A DNA stretch of 64,000 nt from Pseudomaricurvus alcaniphilus. Lineage in GTDB: Bacteria > Pseudomonadota > Gammaproteobacteria > Pseudomonadales > Cellvibrionaceae. The stretch's first letter is position 1. The number at the start of each line of letters is the position of its first letter. The stretch spans positions 248,001 to 312,000 of the forward strand of contig NZ_JAAOIX010000002.1 of the NCBI RefSeq assembly GCF_011440395.1, written 5' to 3'. The notes below the pieces were generated by a model. It made no database searches. It saw nothing but the letters and a program-made list of their open reading frames with translations, and had not been told where the DNA came from. The translations under genes were made by a program, and so were the position numbers. This document shows positions 25,779-34,085 of the stretch, piece after piece.

Positions 25779-25809
25779 AGTATATGCGCCTGTCAAGTTC
25801 TGTCAAGTT
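25779..25809 (-). promoter_or_regulatory. Sigma-70 promoter over tandem 10-bp repeats; probable leaderless transcript
   Basis: On the minus strand TTGACA (plus 25801-25806), a 16-bp spacer and TATACT (plus 25779-25784) form a good promoter. The -10 ends seven bases before the ATG at 25772, so the mRNA would start at or within a base of the start codon. The unit AACTTGACAG occurs twice in perfect tandem (plus 25790-25799 and 25800-25809), covering the -35; it is a likely binding site for the Xre protein itself. No Shine-Dalgarno sequence is visible. Confidence 0.65.
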
Positions 25810-26031
25810 ATAACTTTACAACCCTTCATTTTTTAGGCCCGCCCCCTTTGTAAATGCATCAAATATCAGCAAGCTCGCTATGACATCCGCAGTAAACCTT
25901 TGATTTCGTAGCCAATAAACTGCTTAAGGCCCGTGTCTCTGTCTGATCTACCGCCATTCACTTACTTCAAGCTCGCCACTTTACGAAACCGAAAACTGAT
26001 TAACCCTGCTGCTGATTATCAACTATAGGCA

Positions 26032-26135
26032 CCGTGGCTGAAGGCGGCACAGGCATATGGGGCTTGCGCCCCCACTTTCACGCTATGCCAACCTCAAGCC
26101 CTTGGCTTCAAACTGCAATCCGCTCTGAGCCACGG
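26032..26135 (-). ncRNA. Foldable multi-branched element abutting the parE stop codon
   Basis: Outer arms CCGTGGCT (26032-26039) and AGCCACGG (26128-26135) close two internal hairpins: GGCATA/TATGCC (26052-26057, 26084-26089) with inner GGGGC/GCCCC (26059-26063, 26068-26072), and AAGCC/GGCTT (26096-26100, 26104-26108). The outer arm ends one base from the parE stop. It could be a structured 3' UTR, a small RNA or a folded recombination site; there is no T-run. The remaining stretch 25810-26031 shows no gene. Confidence 0.45.
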
Positions 26136-28040
26136 CTAAGGCATTCCCACCACCGCCGCAGTAGTCGCCAAATTACCCTTCTCCTCCAGCCAGCTCTTCC
26201 TGTCGGAGGCGCGCTTTTTACCCAGCAGCATATCCAGTATCTGGTTGGTGTCGTCGCCGACATCGATGGACAGCTGCACCAGGCGGCGGGTGTCCGGGGC
26301 CATGGTGGTTTCGCGCAGCTGTAAGGGGTTCATTTCACCCAACCCTTTAAAGCGCTGGACGCTGATTTTACCCTTCTTGTTCTCCGCCTTGATGCGCTCG
26401 ATCACCCCGTCTTTCTCGGCGTCGTCGAGGGCGTAGTAGACGTCCTTGCCGATATCGATGCGGTACAGAGGGGGCATGGCCACGTAGACGTGACCGGCGG
26501 TGACGATGGGGCGGAAGTGACGCACGAACAGGGCGCAGATCAGGGTGGCGATGTGCAGGCCATCGGAGTCGGCATCGGCGAGGATGCAGACCTTGTGGTA
26601 GCGCAGGTTGTCGAGGTTGTCCGAGCCCGGGTCCACCCCCAGGGCCACGGAAATGTCGTGGATTTCCTGGGAGCCCAGCACTTCCTGGCTGTCCACTTCC
26701 CAGCTATTGAGGATCTTGCCGCGCAGCGGCAGGATGGCCTGGAATTCGCGATCGCGGGCCTGTTTGGCGGAGCCGCCGGCGGAGTCACCCTCCACCAGGA
26801 ACAGCTCACCCCGCTCCGGTTCACCGGAGGAACAGTCCGCCAGTTTGCCCGGCAGGGCCGGCCCCTGGGTCACTTTTTTACGGGCTATTTTCTTGCTCGA
26901 GCGGACCCGCTTCTGGGCGTTGCTGATACAGAACTCCGCCAGCTTGTCACCCTCTTCGGTGTGCTGGTTGAGCCACAGGCTGAAGGCATCCTTGGCCACG
27001 CCGGAGACAAACGCCGCCGCCTCCCGGGACGACAGGCGCTCCTTGGTCTGGCCGGAAAACTGCGGGTCGGAGAGTTTGGACGACAGCACATAACAGCAGT
27101 TGGCCCAGATGTCTTCCGGGGTCAGCTTCACGCCCCGCGGCAGCAGGCTGCGGAACTCGCAGTATTCCCGCAGCGCTTCCAGCAGGCCGGTGCGCAGGCC
27201 GTTGACGTGGGTGCCACCCTGGGCGGTGGGAATCAGGTTGACGTAGCTCTCCTGGATCAGTTCGCCGCCCTCCGGCAGCCACTGCACCGCCCAGTCGGCG
27301 GCGTCGGAGGTACCGGCAAAGCTGCCGATAAACGGGCTGGCGGGCAAGCTGTCCCAACCGTTGGTGGCGGCCAGTAGATAGTCCTTAAGGCCGTCTTCGT
27401 AATACCACTCGTCGGCTTCGCCGCTCTGCTCGTCCTTGAAGGTCACCCGTAACCCGGGACAGAGCACCGCCTTGGCGCGCAATACGTGGCGCAGGCGGGA
27501 GACGGAAAACTTGTTCGAATCAAAATACTTCGGGTCGGGCAGGAAGCGCACACTGGTGCCGGTATTGCGCTTGCCGCAAGTGTCGATCACTTCCAGGTCG
27601 CGGGTTTTCTCGCCGTTGGCAAACAGGATTCGATGCACCTGGCCGTCGCGCTTGATGGTCACTTCCAACTCTTTCGAGAGAGCGTTGACCACCGATACGC
27701 CGACGCCGTGCAGACCGCCGGAAAACTGGTAGTTGTCCTTGGAGAACTTGCCGCCGGCGTGCAGCGTCGAGAGAATCACTTCCACCCCCGGCTTGCCCTG
27801 TTCCGGGTGGATATCCACCGGCATGCCGCGACCATCGTCGGAGCAGGTCAGGGACTGATCCTTGTGCAGGATCACGTCGATGTGTTTGGCGTGACCGGCC
27901 AGCGCCTCGTCGACACTGTTGTCGATCACTTCCTGGGCCAGGTGGTTGGGGCGCGTGGTTTCGGTGTACATGCCCGGGCGTTTGCGGACCGGGTCCAGCC
28001 CGGTCAATACTTCAATATCTTCTGCGGTGTAATTAGCCAT
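26136..28040 (-). CDS. parE: DNA topoisomerase IV subunit B
   Basis: A 634-residue ParE, the ATPase subunit of topoisomerase IV that with ParC decatenates daughter chromosomes. GHKL ATPase motifs are visible as NSVDEALAG, DDGRGMPVDIH and GGLHGVGVSVVNALS; the TOPRIM domain shows EGDSAGGSAKQARDR, PLRGKILN and the metal-binding DADSDG. Length matches the E. coli protein (630). It heads away from the defence island and is the first housekeeping gene on that side. No partner parC lies in the window. The yqiA gene lies upstream on the same strand, as in E. coli. Confidence 0.97.
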   Translation of the reverse strand: MANYTAEDIEVLTGLDPVRKRPGMYTETTRPNHLAQEVIDNSVDEALAGHAKHIDVILHKDQSLTCSDDGRGMPVDIHPEQGKPGVEVILSTLHAGGKFSKDNYQFSGGLHGVGVSVVNALSKELEVTIKRDGQVHRILFANGEKTRDLEVIDTCGKRNTGTSVRFLPDPKYFDSNKFSVSRLRHVLRAKAVLCPGLRVTFKDEQSGEADEWYYEDGLKDYLLAATNGWDSLPASPFIGSFAGTSDAADWAVQWLPEGGELIQESYVNLIPTAQGGTHVNGLRTGLLEALREYCEFRSLLPRGVKLTPEDIWANCCYVLSSKLSDPQFSGQTKERLSSREAAAFVSGVAKDAFSLWLNQHTEEGDKLAEFCISNAQKRVRSSKKIARKKVTQGPALPGKLADCSSGEPERGELFLVEGDSAGGSAKQARDREFQAILPLRGKILNSWEVDSQEVLGSQEIHDISVALGVDPGSDNLDNLRYHKVCILADADSDGLHIATLICALFVRHFRPIVTAGHVYVAMPPLYRIDIGKDVYYALDDAEKDGVIERIKAENKKGKISVQRFKGLGEMNPLQLRETTMAPDTRRLVQLSIDVGDDTNQILDMLLGKKRASDRKSWLEEKGNLATTAAVVGMP

Positions 28041-28192
28041 ACTGCTCTGGTGTTATTTGAACTGGAGGAATTGCAACCGGCGCGAGGGCAATAACCGACC
28101 ATGGTCAGCGCCAACACCCGGGGTGCTTTTTGGGTGGCCTTTTGTACCACATTAAGCCGGCCGCATACACTGCCAAGACAGCGCCGCCGAGT

Positions 28193-28780
28193 TTAACCTG
28201 CGACTGGCGGCAATAAAAACTCGACGATGGCAGGCAGTTTGTCGACGTAGCCCTGGAAGGCGTGGTCACCGCCGGGTTCGATGGTCTGCCGGCAACCGCG
28301 GTAGCGGCGCACCGCCTGGCGGTAATCCAGGGTTTCATCGCCCTCCTGGGCCAGTAACCAATAGTGCTGCGGATACTGCAAAACCTCCGGCTCGAGGGCG
28401 CGGAACTGGGCCGCGTGGGCGCTGGTCATGACATAGCTGTCACGGGTGTGGTAATTGTGTTGCGGTATATCCTTGACCCGCTCGATCAACAGGTGCGGGC
28501 TCACCGACGGGTTGATCAGTACCGCCCGCAGACCGAGCTTTTCCACCAGCCAGGTGGACCAGAAACCACCCAGGGAGCTGCCGATCAGGCCGATATCCGG
28601 GTCATCGATGGTGGCCAACAGGTCCAGTAGCTGGGTTTGGGTCTGCTCCGGGTAGGGGCTCAGGTAGGGGCAGTAATAGCGCACATCCGGCCGCTGCTCA
28701 CGCAGCCAGGCACGGGTCTGCTCGGCCTTGACGGAACCGGGCGAGCTTAAAAAACCGTGTATATAAACAATAGCCGCCAT
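28193..28780 (-). CDS. yqiA: YqiA-family esterase
   Basis: A 195-residue alpha/beta hydrolase of the YqiA (UPF0227) family. It begins IVYIHGFLSSPGSVKA, has the nucleophile elbow GSSLGGFWS (serine near 70) and a C-terminal histidine in GGDHAFQGY. E. coli YqiA shows esterase activity on short acyl chains; its physiological role is unclear. It lies between cpdA and parE, the same order as in E. coli, 7 bp downstream of cpdA, so the genes are probably co-transcribed. Confidence 0.93.
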   Translation of the reverse strand: MAAIVYIHGFLSSPGSVKAEQTRAWLREQRPDVRYYCPYLSPYPEQTQTQLLDLLATIDDPDIGLIGSSLGGFWSTWLVEKLGLRAVLINPSVSPHLLIERVKDIPQHNYHTRDSYVMTSAHAAQFRALEPEVLQYPQHYWLLAQEGDETLDYRQAVRRYRGCRQTIEPGGDHAFQGYVDKLPAIVEFLLPPVAG

Positions 28781-28787
28781 CCGGGTG

Positions 28788-29591
28788 CTAATACCCCAGC
28801 GACTGGAAATCGATGCCGTAGTGTTTCTCGGCTACCCGCTCCACCCCGGTGGTAAATTCACCGTCGTTGCCCAGCTCAAACCAGCGATAGCCCGGCATGC
28901 AGTCGTCGAGGGCAAAATCGTAGCTGCCCGGCTTGAACTGGATACAAGTCGACGGCGTGGCGAGCAATTGGAAGTGGCTGAAGTGACCGTTGAATTCCTG
29001 GTGCACGTGTCCCCACACCAGGGCCTTGACCTGGCTGTAGGTGGCCAGGGTATCGAGCAACTGCTGGCCCTTGCGAATGACGTATTGGTCTATCCAGTGG
29101 CTCCCCACCGGCAGCGGCTGGTGGTGGACAAACACCAGTGCCGGTTTGTTGCAAGCCTCCAGGTACTGGCGCAGGCGCAGGAACTCTCCCTCCTCCAGGT
29201 CGCCGTGCTCATACCCCGGCACACTGGAGTCGAGCAGTATGATTTGCCAGTGCGGCAGCTCGCAATAATCCATCAACACGTGATCGCCCGCCGCGCTCCG
29301 CATCATGTCGCGCTGGTCGTGGTTGCCGGGCAACCAGGCCAGGGGCGCCGCGATACTGGCGCGCACGGTGGAGGGAAAGCGCTGGTAAGCTGCCGCGTGG
29401 GCCCCACTGGCAATATCGCCGCTGGCGACCACCATATCGATGCGCTGCTCGGTGGCAGTGAGCAAGTGCAATACGTCGTCGAGACTTTCATCGGTATTCA
29501 AGCCCAGCAGCTCGCTATCAGGCTCTTCGCCGAGGTGGCAATCGGTGATCTGAATCAGGCGGATGCTGGCTGGCTTGTCGTTACTTGGCAC
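28788..29591 (-). CDS. cpdA: 3',5'-cyclic AMP phosphodiesterase
   Basis: A 267-residue class III phosphodiesterase hydrolysing cAMP. The calcineurin-type metal-binding motifs occur in order: QITDCHLGE (D..H), VASGDIAS (GD), LPGNHDQR (GNHD) and VWGHVHQE (GHxH). Length agrees with E. coli CpdA (275). It is followed 7 bp later by yqiA, the conserved gammaproteobacterial order, and preceded by the DUF1249 gene on the same strand. It would set cAMP levels for Crp/Vfr-type regulation. Confidence 0.95.
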   Translation of the reverse strand: MPSNDKPASIRLIQITDCHLGEEPDSELLGLNTDESLDDVLHLLTATEQRIDMVVASGDIASGAHAAAYQRFPSTVRASIAAPLAWLPGNHDQRDMMRSAAGDHVLMDYCELPHWQIILLDSSVPGYEHGDLEEGEFLRLRQYLEACNKPALVFVHHQPLPVGSHWIDQYVIRKGQQLLDTLATYSQVKALVWGHVHQEFNGHFSHFQLLATPSTCIQFKPGSYDFALDDCMPGYRWFELGNDGEFTTGVERVAEKHYGIDFQSLGY

Positions 29592-29725
29592 GTGCTACTC
29601 GCATTTGATCAGGCTTATGTCTAACCGCCCGGACCTTCGCCGCTGCGGCCGAGCAACCCTGGCGGGCTGTGGTCGTTTTATCTGTTTACTGGCGCCACAG
29701 GCTCGGCCTGGGCACGTCGGGCGGG

Positions 29726-30199
29726 TTAATCCGAGGACAAACCAACCGCTTCCCGCACCTGCCCATTGGCCTGGCTGTGAATCAACCAGTCGCGTAAAAA
29801 CCGGTTCATCTGTGCCTTTTCATCCTGCTGGTACATTTTGCGATTGGGGTAATCGTACCTCGGTCGCAAGCGACGATGCTGATGCCAGGCGATCACTTCC
29901 GCCAGCTGGGCATCGTGGTAGAGCCGGATTTGCAGCTTCGGCGAGCCACCCCAATGCTTGAGCTCATCCTCTTGGTAGACTTCCAGCATCGTGGTGTAGG
30001 GCGCCCGCTCCGTCACCCGCAGGCGAATTCGCCAGGCTTTGGCACCGGATTGAACCGCGTACTGCCACTCATCGAGCCCCTCAAATTCGGGCATCAGCTT
30101 TAACAGGCGCGCGTAATTGGCCTCGCAGCAAGCAATTTGCTCACCGAGATTGACCTTGTAACGCGATGCAACGCGCCCGCTGACCCGACCTGCCGTCAT
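29726..30199 (-). CDS. DUF1249 family protein (YqiB-like)
   Basis: A 157-residue protein of the DUF1249 family, equivalent to E. coli YqiB. Conserved features are NYARLLKLMP near the N-terminus and the aromatic/basic stretch LRPRYDYPNRKMYQQDEK. Function unknown. The ATG at 30199 fits the family length and follows a G-rich stretch; the longer in-frame extension contains no family sequence. Position between cpdA and nudF is the same as in E. coli and supports the identity. Confidence 0.9.
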   Translation of the reverse strand: MTAGRVSGRVASRYKVNLGEQIACCEANYARLLKLMPEFEGLDEWQYAVQSGAKAWRIRLRVTERAPYTTMLEVYQEDELKHWGGSPKLQIRLYHDAQLAEVIAWHQHRRLRPRYDYPNRKMYQQDEKAQMNRFLRDWLIHSQANGQVREAVGLSSD

Positions 30200-30322
30200 T
30201 ATGCCCCCAAAGGCAGTTGTAAAACTGTTAATCGATTCACTGCATTGGCTATTTAAAGTGTTGTACCGCCGCGCCGCAAGTGCATTTTGTCGCAAATCGG
30301 GAAAATAATCCCCCCGCCCGCT

Positions 30323-30958
30323 TTATTCGGGCAGGCCCTGGGCGCGCAAGCGCTGGATATTAAGCTGCAACCACTGCAGTGCGATCAGTGTGGCCGCGTT
30401 GTTAAAGCGGCCGCTGTAGAGTGCGCCAAACACTTCCTCAACCGGAAACGTCAGCAGGCGAATATCCTCTTCCTCACTGTCGAGGCCGTGCAACTCGCCA
30501 TCCACTCCAGCCAGTGACGCCAGCCCGCAGTAGAGGTGCATATGCTCATCGCAGCCGCCCGGCGAGGGATAGTACTCACAGATATACTCGAGGCTAACCG
30601 GCACCAGGCCCGCCTCCTCCTGGATTTCCCGCCAGGCCACCGCCTCGGCGGTTTCACCGCTTTCCATAATGCCCGCCACCACCTCCAGGCACCAGGGGCC
30701 ACTCTCCGCCTCTAGGGTGCCGGGCCGAATCTGTTCCACCAGGCCCACTCGGTCGGTCACCGGGTCGTACAGCAGGGCACCCACGGCCTGGCCCCGGTAG
30801 AGCAACTCCCGGGTCACTACCGAGCTCCAGCCACTGGCGTATTTACGGTGTTTGTAACGCAGTAGCTCCATGCGGAAAAAGCCGCGGTAAAGTGGCTCGC
30901 GCGCCAGGACTTCAACGTCACTGGCCCCGAATTCTGCCCCGTCAATATCGCTACTCAT
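30323..30958 (-). CDS. nudF: ADP-ribose diphosphatase
   Basis: A Nudix hydrolase of about 211 residues that splits ADP-ribose to AMP and ribose 5-phosphate. The Nudix box GIMESGETAEAVAWREIQEE fits GX5EX7REUXEEXGU. Preceding ESGPWCLEVVAG and the C-terminal RFNNAATLIALQWL are typical of the NudF/ADPRase group. The ATG at 30958 has GGGGG/AGGA just upstream and gives the E. coli-like length; an ATG at 30982 is the alternative. It is divergent from tolC, as in E. coli. Confidence 0.93.
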   Translation of the reverse strand: MSSDIDGAEFGASDVEVLAREPLYRGFFRMELLRYKHRKYASGWSSVVTRELLYRGQAVGALLYDPVTDRVGLVEQIRPGTLEAESGPWCLEVVAGIMESGETAEAVAWREIQEEAGLVPVSLEYICEYYPSPGGCDEHMHLYCGLASLAGVDGELHGLDSEEEDIRLLTFPVEEVFGALYSGRFNNAATLIALQWLQLNIQRLRAQGLPE

Positions 30959-31105
30959 ATCCTGCCCCCAAACTGTTCTCATCTTTTAACACAATTTTAC
31001 CCCCTTATGACCAGTCTCAGGTCGACGCTCCGTAACACAGCAGCTACACTTCCCAATTGTGAGCTATCGAGTTATAAGCCCCCTTTTTCAAAGCAAGGAC
31101 TTCCA

Positions 31106-32503
31106 ATGTCAAAAAGACACCTGCCCCTCTCTCTATTGCTGGGCACCCTCAGCCTGTGGTCATCACTGGGCCACACTGAAAACCTGCAGGAAATCTATAC
31201 CCTGGCGCTGGATAACGACCACCAGTTAAAGGCCGATACCGCCAACTACAGAGCCGGACTGGAAAACCTTACCATCAGCCGCGCCCGCCTGCTGCCCCAG
31301 ATCAATGGCAGCGCCAGCTACTCTGAAACCGATTACGACTTCAGCGGCCGGCAAAGCAACCAGGCATTCAACGACGCCAGGGGCGATGTACACAGTGAGA
31401 CCTACAGTGTGACCCTGACCCAACCGCTGCTGAATATGGCCGCCTGGTTCGGCTACAAGCAAGGCGTCAGTCTCAGCGCCCTGGCCGAGGCGCAATTCAG
31501 TGCCGATCAGCAGTCCCTGATCATCCGGGTGGCCGAGGCCTACTTTAACGTGTTGCGTGCCGTTGACAACATGGAGACAGCACTGGCCGAGGAGAAGGCC
31601 CTCAGCCACCAACTGGAGCAGACCAACCAGCGCTTCGAAGTGGGCCTGACCGCCATCACTGACGTGCACGAAGCCCAGGCCGCCTTCGACAGCGCCAACG
31701 CCGCCACCCTCCAGGCCCAGGGCGCCCTTGGCATTGCCTTTGAAGAACTGGAGGTGCTCACTGGTCGCAGCCACGCCATGGTCGCGCCGCTGGTGGATAC
31801 CTTCCCGGTCAGCAAACCCCAGCCCACCGATCGCCACCAGTGGGTAGAGTTCGCCCTGCAAAACAACTACCTGCTCAAGGTCGCCGAGCTGAACTCCGCC
31901 GCCGCCAAACAAAACGCTCGCGCCAAGGCCTCCGGCCACCTGCCGACCCTGACTGCCTCACTGCAGTACGTCGACTACGACGATACCAACAGCGACATCA
32001 CCAGCAGCTCAGGCTCGATCTCCGACAACGACTCACGCTTTACCGACCAGTCCACCATCGCCGTGCAGCTGGACGTACCTATCTTCAGCGGTCTTGGCGT
32101 CTCCGGTGAGCGCCGCCAGGCGCAACAGCAAAAGATCCAGGCGCAGGAGCAATACCAGAAAACCCAGCGCGACATTATCCAGGGCGCGCGCTCCCTGCAC
32201 GTTTCAGTAGTGACCAACGTCGCCCAGGTCAACGCCCTCAACCAGGCCATCCGATCCAGCCAGAGTGCCCTTGAAGCCACCCAGGCCGGCTACGATGTGG
32301 GTACCCGCAACCTGGTCGATGTGCTGGTTGCCCAGCGCAACCTGTACCAGGCCCAGCGCGCCTACGATGAGAGTCGCTACAACTATGTGCTCGATATGCT
32401 GCGCTTGAAAGAAGTTGCCGGCAACCTCACTCCGGCCGACTTGCTGCAGCTGAACCAGTGGCTCGATGACGGCGCCCCGGTGCTGCGCGCCAAATACGAA
32501 TAG
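31106..32503 (+). CDS. tolC: TolC-family outer-membrane efflux protein
   Basis: A 465-residue outer-membrane channel subunit for type I secretion and multidrug efflux. A signal peptide (LPLSLLLGTLSLWSSLGHT) is followed by the TolC-type repeat structure: ENLQEIYTLALDNDHQLKAD begins the first half, and QTQ-like segments such as AYDESRYNYVLDMLRLKEVAG end the second. AAGGA lies ten bases before the ATG at 31106, so the upstream in-frame codons are not used. The divergent arrangement with nudF matches E. coli tolC. It would trimerise and partner with RND or ABC transporters encoded elsewhere. Confidence 0.94.
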   Translation: MSKRHLPLSLLLGTLSLWSSLGHTENLQEIYTLALDNDHQLKADTANYRAGLENLTISRARLLPQINGSASYSETDYDFSGRQSNQAFNDARGDVHSETYSVTLTQPLLNMAAWFGYKQGVSLSALAEAQFSADQQSLIIRVAEAYFNVLRAVDNMETALAEEKALSHQLEQTNQRFEVGLTAITDVHEAQAAFDSANAATLQAQGALGIAFEELEVLTGRSHAMVAPLVDTFPVSKPQPTDRHQWVEFALQNNYLLKVAELNSAAAKQNARAKASGHLPTLTASLQYVDYDDTNSDITSSSGSISDNDSRFTDQSTIAVQLDVPIFSGLGVSGERRQAQQQKIQAQEQYQKTQRDIIQGARSLHVSVVTNVAQVNALNQAIRSSQSALEATQAGYDVGTRNLVDVLVAQRNLYQAQRAYDESRYNYVLDMLRLKEVAGNLTPADLLQLNQWLDDGAPVLRAKYE

Positions 32504-32530
32504 ACACCACAGCCAAAAGCGTTCGTCGCC

Positions 32531-32556
32531 AGGCGCCGGCCCGCGGGCCGGCGCCT
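32531..32556. terminator. Perfect 26-bp palindrome between convergent tolC and waaA
   Basis: Arms AGGCGCCGGCCCG (32531-32543) and CGGGCCGGCGCCT (32544-32556) are exact complements with no spacer and end one base before the waaA stop codon. It is the only structure in the 53-bp gap between the convergent genes, so a bidirectional hairpin acting in termination or 3'-end protection is likely, although no T-run follows. Confidence 0.6.
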
Positions 32557-33822
32557 TCACTTGACCAGCAACTGGTCGATCTGCAGCAGCAGCCGCGCCA
32601 GCGCACCGCGGTTATCCGTGGCCACAGTGCGCGCGGCAGCTCCCATCTGCTGCGCCTGCTGGGGATCATCCAGTAGTTGTCCCACCTGCCCGGCCAGTTC
32701 CGCCGGCGACTGCACCAGGCGCAACCCGCCTGCCGCCAGCAACAATCGCGATACCTCGGCAAAATTGTACAGTGAAGGGCCGCTGAAAATGGGCTTGCCC
32801 CAAGCGGCGGGCTCAATAAAATTGTGACCGCCGTTCTCCACCCAGGTGCCCCCCATAAACACCAGGTCGCTGGCCCCGAGCAACGCCATCAGCTCGCCCA
32901 TGCTGTCACCAATCAGCACCTGGGTAGTGGCGGCGAGCGGCTCGGCGCGACTGTGCAATTGCACCTTGAACGCCTGCTCCGCCAGCATTTGCACCCGGCC
33001 AAAGCGCTCGGGATGGCGTGGCACCAGCACCAGCAGCAATTGCGGGTGGTGCTCCAGCATTAAGCTAAAGCTCTGCAGCAGGCGCTCGTCCTCTCCCTCA
33101 TGGGTACTGGCGGCGAGCAATACCGGCCGCCCGCCGCCGGACTGCCAGCGTTGCCGATAGCGCTCAGCCAATTGCTGCTGGCTCGGCTCTATCTGCAGGT
33201 CAAACTTGATATTGCCGGTCACGGCGACGCAGCTGGCACCCAGCTCGCGAAAGCGCTCGGCATCGGCCTCGCTCTGGGCGGCGATCACCGTTATCGCTTC
33301 CAGCATGGCGCGACTCAAGCCGGCCACGCGGCCATAACCCGCCGCCGATTTCTGGGACAGGCGGGCATTGGCGACCAGCACCGGCACCCCCGCCGAGCGA
33401 CAGGCGGCAATGGTATTGGGCCAGAGTTCGGTCTCCATAATAATTGCCAGCGCCGGACGCATGCGCCGCAGGAATCGCCCGACACAATCCGGCAGGTCGT
33501 AGGGGCTATAGACGTGCAACACCGAATCGCCGAAGGCCGCGGCCACCCGCGCGGAGCCGGTCGGGGTGGTAGAGGTCACCAGCAACTGCCAATCCGGGTA
33601 GCGCTGCTGCAGCTGTTGCAGCAACGGCAGCGCCGCTATGGTCTCGCCCACCGATACCGCGTGCAGCCAGATGGCCGGGCGCGAGTCCGTTCGGGCCGGC
33701 ACCAGGCCGAAGCGCTCACCCCAGCGACTGGCGTAGGCCGGCGCCTTGCGCGCGCGCCACAAGAGCCGCAGCAGCACCAGCGGCAGGGACAGATAGAATA
33801 CCAGTGTGTAGAGAAAACGCAT
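32557..33822 (-). CDS. waaA: 3-deoxy-D-manno-octulosonic acid transferase
   Basis: A 421-residue Kdo transferase (GT30) that adds Kdo to lipid IVA at the inner-membrane face. An N-terminal hydrophobic anchor (MRFLYTLVFYLSLPLVLLRL) precedes HAVSVGETIAALPLL, the lipid/sugar-binding region. The C-terminal CMP-Kdo domain shows ASTHEGEDERLL and GGTWVENGGHNFIEPA, both WaaA hallmarks. Length matches E. coli WaaA (425). It is divergent from the core glycosyltransferase cluster that follows and convergent with tolC. Confidence 0.96.
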   Translation of the reverse strand: MRFLYTLVFYLSLPLVLLRLLWRARKAPAYASRWGERFGLVPARTDSRPAIWLHAVSVGETIAALPLLQQLQQRYPDWQLLVTSTTPTGSARVAAAFGDSVLHVYSPYDLPDCVGRFLRRMRPALAIIMETELWPNTIAACRSAGVPVLVANARLSQKSAAGYGRVAGLSRAMLEAITVIAAQSEADAERFRELGASCVAVTGNIKFDLQIEPSQQQLAERYRQRWQSGGGRPVLLAASTHEGEDERLLQSFSLMLEHHPQLLLVLVPRHPERFGRVQMLAEQAFKVQLHSRAEPLAATTQVLIGDSMGELMALLGASDLVFMGGTWVENGGHNFIEPAAWGKPIFSGPSLYNFAEVSRLLLAAGGLRLVQSPAELAGQVGQLLDDPQQAQQMGAAARTVATDNRGALARLLLQIDQLLVK

Positions 33823-34085
33823 GGGCTCGGGGCTGTGTTGGTGGCGATGTGGGTCAGGGGGCGAAGCTTACCACAGTCGCTTTTCCACAGAACCCGCCAG
33901 CGGTATTTACGGGCTGGCATTTCCCGGCAACCGCTTGCCGCCAGCCATTTCTGGACAGCTCCAGGGTGGTCGTTTATCCTGCTGGCGCACTCACCGGCGA
34001 GCCCGGTGGCGGTCAACCGGTTTCCTGGCGGGGGCCAAATCCACGTTGACACTCCCAATAACATGCCGACAACCAGGGCCACCCG

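Noticed and set aside
26490-27377. 295-codon open frame opposite parE
   Set aside because: Antisense to the TOPRIM and ATPase regions of ParE; no independent evidence.
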